From Nocardioides carbamazepini (GTDB lineage Bacteria; Actinomycetota; Actinomycetes; Propionibacteriales; Nocardioidaceae), in assembly GCF_024614185.1 (NCBI RefSeq), contig NZ_JAHTLF010000003.1, forward strand, positions 186,001 to 250,000: a stretch of DNA of 64,000 bases. Reading direction: 5' to 3'. Position numbers and translations under genes: made by a program. The notes beneath the pieces were generated by a model. That model ran no database searches. It saw nothing but the letters and a program-made list of their open reading frames with translations, and was not told where the DNA came from. Positions 58,663-64,000 of this stretch are shown here, in pieces. Positions within the stretch are counted from its first letter, which is position 1; every line of letters starts with the position of its first letter.

Positions 58663-59469
58663 GTGCCCACCGTTCGACCGCAGGTGGTCGCCCATCGCGG
58701 CGCCAGTCACGAGCTCGCCGAGCACACCCTGGGTGCCTACCTGGAGGCGCTCGGTGCCGGCGCCGGAGGCCTCGAGTGCGACGTGCGGCTCACCGCCGAC
58801 GGCCATCTGGTCTGCGTGCACGACCGCGACCTGCGTCGTACGGCCGCGACCAAGGGCTTCGTCTCGACGATGGACCTCGCCGACCTCTCCGAGCTCGACT
58901 TCGCCGCCTGGAAGAACCCCTGGGCCGATCTCGACGACGAGGCGCCCGACGAGGACGAGAACCTGCGCGGCGTCCTCACCCTGCGCAAGCTGCTGGAGAC
59001 CGTCGCCGACTACGACCGCCGCGTCGAGGTGGCGATCGAGACCAAGCATCCGACCCGGTACGGCGGACTCGTGGAGAAGCGGCTCGTCGAGATGCTGCGC
59101 GACTTCGGCTGGGACCGTGCCGGCGCGCCGGTGCGCGTGATGAGCTTCTCCTTCACCGCGCTGCAGCGCGTCGAGCGGCTCGCGCCCGAGATCCGGCTGG
59201 TCCAGCTGCTCGACAAGCCGACCTCGTGGCCGATGCTGCGCCGCGTGATCGGCCGCGACTGGATCGTCGGCCCCGGCATCAAGATGCTCCGCGACCACCC
59301 ACGGGTCGGCGAGTCGATCGCCCGCAGCGGCCGCGACATCCACGTCTGGACGGTCAACAAGGAGAAGGACCTCGAGCGCTGCCTCGACCTCGGGGTCGCG
59401 GCCGTGATCAGCGACCGGCCGCGGCTCATGCTCGACCTGCTGGAGCAGCGGTTCGGGCCCGACCAGTAG
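58663..59469 (+). CDS. Glycerophosphodiester phosphodiesterase
   Basis: A 268-residue GDPD TIM-barrel enzyme that splits glycerophosphodiesters into glycerol 3-phosphate and alcohol. Catalytic elements are VVAHRGASHELAEHTLGAYL with the His-Arg pair, GGLECDVRLTADGHLVCVHDRDL carrying the metal-binding Glu, Asp and His, and the C-terminal DIHVWTVNKEKDLERCLDLGVAAVISDRP. No signal peptide is present, so it works in the cytoplasm. GTG start; CACAAT (58651-58656) ends 6 bp before, a weaker leaderless -10. The SEC-C gene follows after 10 bp. Confidence 0.94.
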   Translation: MPTVRPQVVAHRGASHELAEHTLGAYLEALGAGAGGLECDVRLTADGHLVCVHDRDLRRTAATKGFVSTMDLADLSELDFAAWKNPWADLDDEAPDEDENLRGVLTLRKLLETVADYDRRVEVAIETKHPTRYGGLVEKRLVEMLRDFGWDRAGAPVRVMSFSFTALQRVERLAPEIRLVQLLDKPTSWPMLRRVIGRDWIVGPGIKMLRDHPRVGESIARSGRDIHVWTVNKEKDLERCLDLGVAAVISDRPRLMLDLLEQRFGPDQ

Positions 59470-59472
59470 GTT
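59467..59472 (+). promoter_or_regulatory. -10 hexamer, leaderless promoter for the DUF5926 gene
   Basis: TAGGTT overlaps the stop of the preceding gene (TAG) and ends 7 bp before ATG 59480. Confidence 0.5.
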
Positions 59473-59479
59473 TCCGCGC

Positions 59480-60415
59480 ATGGCGAAGAAGAACCGCACC
59501 AAGGCCTCGGCCGTCACCCCCGCGGGCGAGGTCGGCCCCCGGCAACCCTGCCCGTGCGGGTCGGGCAAGCGCTACAAGGCCTGCCACGGCGCGCCCGGCG
59601 GGGGCCAGGTCTTCGTCAAGCGCCCGTTCGAGGGACTGGCCTCGGAGTGCGACATCGTCGCCCTGCGTGAGCTGGTGCCGGCGGCGACCGCGTCGCTCAC
59701 GCTCCAGGGTGAGTACGCCGACCGCGTGGTCAAGCTCTGCACGCTGCTGCCCATGGCGGCTCCCGCGCTCGTCCGCGACAGCGGCGAGATCTGGCTCGGC
59801 CTGCAGGTCCAGCACAACTTCGGCGACCCGGCGCGCGACCTCGGCGCGGTCCTGCTCGAGGCACTCGCGGCCGACCCCGGCGCCGGCATGGTCGGCCTGA
59901 CCGCTCCGCCGGGCCCCGGTCCGCGGCTCCAGGACCTGGTCGCCGACGGCGCCCTCGCCGTCGAGGTCCACGACGGGTTCGACTACTGGGTCTCCGACAT
60001 GGAGGCGAACTCGGAGCTGGCGCAGGCGCTGGAGCAGGCCGAGGGTGCCGCGTCGCCCACGGCCCGGCTCACCGAGGTGACGGCGGCGTACTGGACCCGG
60101 ATGGGTGCCAAGGAGCACCTGCGCTGGGTGATGCCCGAGCCCGAGGACGCGCTGCTCGACGCTCTCGCCCGCCTGCACGTCTCCGGCGACGACGTGATCG
60201 TCCCGGACGCCCGGTTCGTCGGCATGTTCCGCGCCCACGGACTCCTCACCCCGGTCTGGGACCTCGCGGTCGGCACCGGCGCCGAGCCGCTCGAGGAGGC
60301 CGCGACGTCGTTCCGGGCCAAGCTCGACGCGGCGCTGGCCGACACGTCCGATCTCACCACCGAGCAGCGCTCGGCCCGCAACGGCCTGGCGAACCGCCAG
60401 GTCACCATCCGCTGA
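59480..60415 (+). CDS. DUF5926 family protein with N-terminal SEC-C zinc motif
   Basis: A 311-residue cytoplasmic protein. The N-terminus is basic and carries the SEC-C metal motif PCPCGSGKRYKACHG (residues 23-37), the same type of zinc-binding knuckle that in SecA binds SecB and ribosomes. The remainder is the conserved DUF5926 region of actinobacteria (VFVKRPFEGLASECDIVALR; GFDYWVSDMEANSELAQALE), of unknown function. A perfect 19-bp hairpin follows the stop at 60440-60480. Confidence 0.9.
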   Translation: MAKKNRTKASAVTPAGEVGPRQPCPCGSGKRYKACHGAPGGGQVFVKRPFEGLASECDIVALRELVPAATASLTLQGEYADRVVKLCTLLPMAAPALVRDSGEIWLGLQVQHNFGDPARDLGAVLLEALAADPGAGMVGLTAPPGPGPRLQDLVADGALAVEVHDGFDYWVSDMEANSELAQALEQAEGAASPTARLTEVTAAYWTRMGAKEHLRWVMPEPEDALLDALARLHVSGDDVIVPDARFVGMFRAHGLLTPVWDLAVGTGAEPLEEAATSFRAKLDAALADTSDLTTEQRSARNGLANRQVTIR

Positions 60416-60439
60416 CCCGGCGGGGCGGGCACGACACGC

Positions 60440-60480
60440 ACGAGGGGCGGGACCGGCACGATGCCGGTCCCGCCCCTCGT
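60440..60480. terminator. Hairpin terminator between convergent genes
   Basis: Arms 60440-60458 and 60462-60480 are perfectly complementary over 19 bp with a 3-base loop. No T-run follows. It lies between the DUF5926 gene and the convergent exported-protein gene. Confidence 0.9.
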
Positions 60481-60497
60481 CGTCGGTGCGGCGTCCC

Positions 60498-61208
60498 TCA
60501 GTAGGTGTACTGCTGGATGTCGACGTGCTTCTTCATGCCGCCGGCCTTCACGAAGACCGTCTTCATGGCCTTCAGCTTCGGGCCCTTGGGGACCTTCACG
60601 CCCTTGGGGGCCTTGGTCTTGGTGATCTTGTAGCAGTGCTGCGCCAACTTGTTGGTGCGGAAGGTCCAGCCCTTCTGCCAGCCCTTCTTCTTCGCGACCT
60701 TGTAGTAGGTCGTCACCGGCTTGTTCTTGTACGGCGCGGACAGCGGGCCGACCTCGGCGCAGAATTTCTTCGCGCTCTTCTCGATGTACTTGATGCCCCG
60801 CTCCACGTTGACCGTGAAGACCGGCGACGTCGCCGGCGTGTAGGTGTTGCTGCCGCTGGTGGCACCGGCGTAGACCGCCTGGTACTCGAACGACTCCGAC
60901 AGCTGGAAGCCCTCGATGACGTACGCGCTGGTGTTGGCGGCCAGCGGCGTCCAGGTGCTGCCACCGATCGGCCGCGAGTTCAGGGTCAGGCCGCCGGCGT
61001 ACACCCGGTTGCTGGTGCCGGTCTCGTAGACGTAGGCGTAGATGCTGTAGTAGTCGCCGTAGCCGGTGCCGGTCGCCGCGGGCGACTCGAACCGGATCTC
61101 GGTTGTCTTGGTGGCCTTGGCCGAGGCCGGGCCGGTCGCGCCGGCGAGGCTGGCGACCGCCATCAGCACCGCGGCCACGACGACGGCGAATGCTCGGGAC
61201 ATGCGCAT
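60498..61208 (-). CDS. Exported lysine-rich protein of unknown function
   Basis: A 236-residue exported protein. The signal peptide is residues 3-29 (AVVVAAVLMAVASLAGATG). The first 100 mature residues are beta-rich and aromatic (GDYYSIYAYVYETGT; YVIEGFQLSESFEYQAVYAG), like an immunoglobulin-type domain. The rest is basic with many Lys and a pair of cysteines (FCAEVG and HCYKI), ending in KGVKVPKGPKLKAMKTVFVK. The positive tail may bind wall polymers. Family not recognised. ATG 61208 is favoured because AGGAG lies 9 bp ahead; ATG 61202 is also possible. Confidence 0.75.
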   Translation of the reverse strand: MRMSRAFAVVVAAVLMAVASLAGATGPASAKATKTTEIRFESPAATGTGYGDYYSIYAYVYETGTSNRVYAGGLTLNSRPIGGSTWTPLAANTSAYVIEGFQLSESFEYQAVYAGATSGSNTYTPATSPVFTVNVERGIKYIEKSAKKFCAEVGPLSAPYKNKPVTTYYKVAKKKGWQKGWTFRTNKLAQHCYKITKTKAPKGVKVPKGPKLKAMKTVFVKAGGMKKHVDIQQYTY

Positions 61209-61308
61209 GTAGCGGAACTCCTGTCTCAGTGGATCGGGCACGCCCCATGGCGTGCCGTCCACGACCTTCCCACGCGCCCGCGGTGGGAAACCGGACGGGG
61301 GTGGGGCA

Positions 61309-62331
61309 TCACGGCGAGACCGTGGCCTGCAGCACCCAGACCTTCAGCCGCGAGTAGCCCTTGACGGAGATCCGGCGCAGTCGGCGGAAGCGGTAGGTGC
61401 CGGCGTGGTCGGTGTCGTCGTCGCCCTCGCCGCCGGTGAGTGCCGCGTAGGCGCCGAGGTCGATGAGGACCGAGCTCGGCCGCGCCACGGACGTGAGCCG
61501 GGCGGCGATGTTGACGACGGGCCCGAACACGTCGCCGAGGCGGGTCACCACCTCGCCGTACGCGATGCCGGCGCGGACCGCCGGGAACGGGTCGTCGGGG
61601 TCGGCGCCGCGGCGGGTGAGCTCGAGGGCGATGTCGGCCATCGCCTCGGCGGAGTCGGCGACGATGAGCAGCTCGTCGCCGATGTTCTTGATGATCCGGC
61701 CGCCGCGGTCGACGGTCAGGCCGAGCACGACGGACTCGAAGGACTCCAGCCAGCTCACCAGCTCGCGGTCGGTGAGGGTGCGTGAGCGCGACGTGTAGCC
61801 GACGATGTCGACGAAGCACACGGCCAGCGTCGCCGTCGGGCCGGAGGACCGCTCCGCCAGCAGACGTGAGCCGGCGCTGAGCAGATGCCGGCGCCAGACG
61901 TAGCTCTGCAGCTCCTGGACCCGCGGCAGGGTCTCGTCGGAGATCGCGAGCAGCCCCTCGGTGGGGTCGGCGCCGACCTCGGCGGCCACGGACGCGAGCA
62001 GGGCGACCTGCCAGTCGGCGAGCCGGGCGAAGCTGCGCCCCCAGGTCCGGACCAGGCCGTCCTGCCGGTCCTGGCTGAGGATCCCGAGGCGGATCAGGTC
62101 GCTGGTGAGCTGCAACGCCCGGACGTCGGCGGTGGTGAACGCCGCCGCGTCGTCGGGGACGTGGGCGAAGCCCAGCAGGTGCCACAGCTCGTTGGCCGTC
62201 GCGAGCGGTACGCCGGCCCGCTCCGCGACCTGTCGCTGGGTGAGCCAGGGTGCCTCGCCGAGCAGGTGCTCCTCGAGCGCGGCGACGACCCCGCCGTCCT
62301 GCTGGGCGGCGGGGTCGTCGGAGGCCGTCAC
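61309..62331 (-). CDS. Class III adenylate/guanylate cyclase with N-terminal regulatory domain
   Basis: A 340-residue class III nucleotide cyclase. The N-terminal 150 residues are a helical regulatory domain with a helix-turn-helix-like opening (LTQRQVAERAGVPLATANEL), similar in layout to mycobacterial cyclases that sense pH or other cues. The catalytic domain (about 165-340) looks complete: metal aspartates D175 (FVDIVGYT) and D219 (IIKNIGDELL), base-specific lysine K215 and D267, and the transition-state pair N274 and R278 (NIAARL). It should make cAMP as a homodimer. Lys and Asp at the base-selecting positions favour ATP. Encoded 25 bp after a cyclic-nucleotide-binding protein. Confidence 0.92.
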   Translation of the reverse strand: MTASDDPAAQQDGGVVAALEEHLLGEAPWLTQRQVAERAGVPLATANELWHLLGFAHVPDDAAAFTTADVRALQLTSDLIRLGILSQDRQDGLVRTWGRSFARLADWQVALLASVAAEVGADPTEGLLAISDETLPRVQELQSYVWRRHLLSAGSRLLAERSSGPTATLAVCFVDIVGYTSRSRTLTDRELVSWLESFESVVLGLTVDRGGRIIKNIGDELLIVADSAEAMADIALELTRRGADPDDPFPAVRAGIAYGEVVTRLGDVFGPVVNIAARLTSVARPSSVLIDLGAYAALTGGEGDDDTDHAGTYRFRRLRRISVKGYSRLKVWVLQATVSP

Positions 62332-62356
62332 GGCAGGAGAGCCCGGGCGGGCCGGG

Positions 62357-62731
62357 TCAGGCCGGGTCGCCGAGGCGCGACTGGGCGACCTCGACGAGTG
62401 CCTCGTGGAAGGCGGGCCACTCGGCGTCGAGCTCGCGCAGCGTGTCGTCGGTCAGGTGGATCGTGTCCAGTGGCGTCAGGGCGACCACGGTGGCGTTGCG
62501 CAGCCGCTGCCCGACGATCGCCGCCTCGCCGACGATGTCGCCGGGTCCGAGCTGGGCGATCTCGGCGCCGTCGCGGCGCACCGAGACGTTGCCCTCGAGG
62601 AGGATGTACGCCTTGTCGGCAGGGGTGTCCTCCCAGATCGGGGACCAGCCCTCGGGGAGCTTCACGCGCCGCCCCGTCGCGCTGATCCGCGCGATCTCCT
62701 GGGGTGAGAAGTGCTCGAAGAACGTTGCCAT
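62357..62731 (-). CDS. Stand-alone cyclic-nucleotide-binding domain protein
   Basis: A 124-residue protein made only of a cNMP-binding (CRP-like) domain: helical start FFEHFSPQEIARISATGRRV, beta roll with KAYILLEGNVSVRRDG, and the phosphate-binding cassette GDIVGEAAIVGQRLRNATVVAL, where G68, E69 and R78 match the residues that hold cAMP. No DNA-binding or enzyme domain follows. In the same operon as a cyclase, it could be a sensor, a buffer for cAMP, or a partner that switches the cyclase or another protein. ATG with AAGGG ahead. Confidence 0.88.
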   Translation of the reverse strand: MATFFEHFSPQEIARISATGRRVKLPEGWSPIWEDTPADKAYILLEGNVSVRRDGAEIAQLGPGDIVGEAAIVGQRLRNATVVALTPLDTIHLTDDTLRELDAEWPAFHEALVEVAQSRLGDPA

Positions 62732-62902
62732 GCTGACCCTTTCGCTGTGCTGGGCGGAGATCCGCCCGGCTCGCCCTCTCTCCCCGACCTGTCACCGCCG
62801 ACCCTAGTGCGCGGCGGGTCGGCGCGGGAGACAACTGTCACAACGTGTCCGGGACGGCTGCGTTATCCCGGGCGCCGGCCCGCGCGGCGTCGTACGGCAG
62901 CC

Positions 62903-63733
62903 TCAGCCGCGGAACGGGTCGGCCGGGTAGACCCCGAGCACCTTGATGTCGGTGGTGAAGAAGGTCAGCTCCTCCAGTGCCCGCTTGAGGCCGGGGTCGT
63001 CGGGGTGCCCGTCGACCTCGGCGAGGAACTGGGTGGCGGCGAACTCGCCGCCCACCATGTAGCTCTCCAGCTTGGTCATGTTGATGCCGTTGGTGGCGAA
63101 CCCGCCGAGCGCCTTGTAGAGGGCGGACGGCAGGTTGCGGACGTTGAACACGAAGCTCGTGACGACCGGCCCGTTGCCCTGCGGCGCCTGGACGTACTCC
63201 GGTGAGAGCAGCACGAACCGCGTGGTGTTGTGGTCCTCGTCCTCGACGTCCTCGCGCAGGATCTCGAGCCCGTAGATCTCCGCGGCCAGGGGCGGTGCGA
63301 TGGCGGCCTGGGTGGGGTCACCGGCCTCCGCGATCTCACGGGCGGCGCCGGCGGTGTCGCCGGAGATGATCGGCGCCAGCCCGAGCTCGCGGATCACCTT
63401 GCGGCACTGGCCGAGCGCGTGGACGTGGCTGTGCACGGTCCGCAGGGTGGCGGCGGAGGTCCCGGGGACCACCATCAGGTGGAACTGGATGCGCAGGAAG
63501 TGCTCGGCGACGATGTGCAGCCCCGAGTCGGGCAGGAAGTGGTGGATGTCGGCCACCCGGCCCGCGATCGAGTTGTCGATCGGGATGAGGGCGAGGTCGC
63601 AGTCGCCGCTCGCCACGGCAGCGAAGACGTCCTCGAAGGACGCGCAGGCCACCGCCTCCGCCTCCGGGTAGTGCTGCTTGCACACGATGTGCGAGTTGGC
63701 GCCGGGTTCCCCCTGGTACGCGATGCGGGCCAT
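62903..63733 (-). CDS. pheA: Prephenate dehydratase
   Basis: A 276-residue monofunctional prephenate dehydratase for phenylalanine synthesis (prephenate to phenylpyruvate). The catalytic lobe has YQGEPGANSHIVCKQHYPEA, CDLALIPIDNSIAGRVADIH, and the Thr-Arg-Phe active-site triad in NTTRFVLLS. A C-terminal ACT domain (VTSFVFNVRNLPSALYKALG; KLESYMVGGEFAATQFLAEV) should bind phenylalanine for feedback. No chorismate mutase domain is fused. The minus-strand TACCCT at 63740-63745 ends 6 bp before ATG 63733, so it looks leaderless. Confidence 0.95.
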   Translation of the reverse strand: MARIAYQGEPGANSHIVCKQHYPEAEAVACASFEDVFAAVASGDCDLALIPIDNSIAGRVADIHHFLPDSGLHIVAEHFLRIQFHLMVVPGTSAATLRTVHSHVHALGQCRKVIRELGLAPIISGDTAGAAREIAEAGDPTQAAIAPPLAAEIYGLEILREDVEDEDHNTTRFVLLSPEYVQAPQGNGPVVTSFVFNVRNLPSALYKALGGFATNGINMTKLESYMVGGEFAATQFLAEVDGHPDDPGLKRALEELTFFTTDIKVLGVYPADPFRG

Positions 63734-63739
63734 GCGCCA

Positions 63740-63745
63740 AGGGTA
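63740..63745 (-). promoter_or_regulatory. -10 hexamer, leaderless promoter for pheA
   Basis: TACCCT on the minus strand ends 6 bp before ATG 63733. Confidence 0.55.
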
Positions 63746-63811
63746 GGGCGTGGCACCGGCGCCGCCGCGGGCACCGTCCGTCCGCTGGGCGGGCTCGCCC
63801 GGACGGGCAAA

Positions 63812-63830
63812 GCAGGTTAGCCTCCCCTAA
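63812..63830 (+). promoter_or_regulatory. IdeR/DtxR-type iron box 3
   Basis: GCAGGTTAGCCTCCCCTAA matches about 14 of 19 positions of the iron-box consensus and ends 3 bp before the ATG of an iron permease gene. It would cover both promoter and start. Confidence 0.7.
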
Positions 63831-63833
63831 GCC

Positions 63834-64000
63834 ATGACCGCCCTAGCCTCCCCGCGCGCCGAGCAGCGCCGCATCGGTACGCCGCGTCGCGTCGCCGCTC
63901 TCGTCGGCGCGGCCGCGGTGCTCGGCATGACCGTCGTGCTGAGCCTGATGATCGGCAACGAGTGGCTCAGCCCCGGCACCGTGCTGCGCGAGCTGGTCGA
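63834..64000 (+). CDS. FecCD-family iron-siderophore permease, 5' end
   Basis: Only the first 55 codons lie in the window. After a short basic N-terminus (PRAEQRRIGTPRR) the first transmembrane helix VAALVGAAAVLGMTVVLSLM follows, then IGNEWLSPGTVLREL, the typical start of FecCD permeases (hydrophobic helix, then S/P-V-L/W). With iron box 3 upstream it is probably the first gene of a second siderophore uptake operon in this region. Confidence 0.8.
   Translation, partial: MTALASPRAEQRRIGTPRRVAALVGAAAVLGMTVVLSLMIGNEWLSPGTVLRELV

Overview
The window comes from a very high G+C actinobacterium, most likely Nocardioides or a close relative in the Nocardioidaceae. Codons end almost always in G or C. 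GTG starts are frequent. The gene families are typical of the group: CAP-domain secreted proteins, SHOCT and DUF5926 proteins, an AbiEi-domain protein, and IdeR/DtxR-type iron boxes. About 66 protein genes are packed tightly on both strands. I see no rRNA, tRNA or CRISPR array, and no gap over 300 bp without a gene.

Layout. 1-7.2 kb: the end of a riboflavin locus (GTP cyclohydrolase II) with a MarR regulator, a DUF4143 AAA ATPase with three 16-bp repeats at its start, a pirin, a GH1 beta-glucosidase, a coiled-coil membrane protein and a quinone oxidoreductase. 7.2-13.7 kb: surface and secreted genes, with three tandem CAP proteins, an M13 metallopeptidase, a DUF2470 protein, an exported repeat protein and a lipoprotein. 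13.8-18.7 kb: a regulator with two LuxR HTH domains, a VapBC pair and a RecQ-like helicase with a phosphoribosyltransferase-like tail. 18.8-24.2 kb: a membrane protein, a SNF2 helicase coupled to a SWIM-finger protein, and a Uma2-type nuclease. 24.3-35.3 kb: three regulator-controlled modules. These are a TetR/membrane-protein divergon with two operators, a PaaX-type divergon driving an enoyl-CoA hydratase and an AidB-like acyl-CoA dehydrogenase, and a TetR gene near a leucine-degradation operon (methylcrotonyl-CoA carboxylase beta and alpha, HMG-CoA lyase).

35.5-46 kb: an unknown gene with a sulfotransferase, an EcsC protein, L/F-tRNA-protein transferase, paired lipoproteins, a rhodanese, a foreign-looking insert that truncates an FtsX-type permease, a formamidopyrimidine-DNA glycosylase, and an ATPase of the MoxR/ORC-like AAA class. 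46-52 kb: a siderophore uptake locus (ATPase, two permeases, binding lipoprotein, AraC regulator, siderophore-interacting reductase) with two iron boxes. A third box stands before another iron permease that runs off the right edge. 51.8-64 kb: an AraC regulator, a Tat-exported esterase, a SHOCT membrane protein, an ABC-F protein with a leaderless five-codon upstream frame, an AbiEi/nuclease-like protein, a methyltransferase, PspC, a glycerophosphodiesterase, a SEC-C protein, an adenylate cyclase with a partner cyclic-nucleotide-binding protein, and prephenate dehydratase.

A theme across the window is leaderless expression. At least twenty genes have a TANNNT -10 hexamer ending 6 to 8 bases before the start codon. 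In several cases a palindromic operator overlaps that hexamer, so repressor, promoter and start codon sit within about 30 bp. The observations I rate highest are the shared operator linking the 29.0-kb TetR gene to the methylcrotonyl-CoA carboxylase operon, an odd in-frame segment with rare codons and a perfect palindrome inside the carboxylase beta gene, the leaderless pentapeptide before the ABC-F gene, tandem stop-codon repeats at three gene ends, and the insertion scar at 41.4-42.7 kb.
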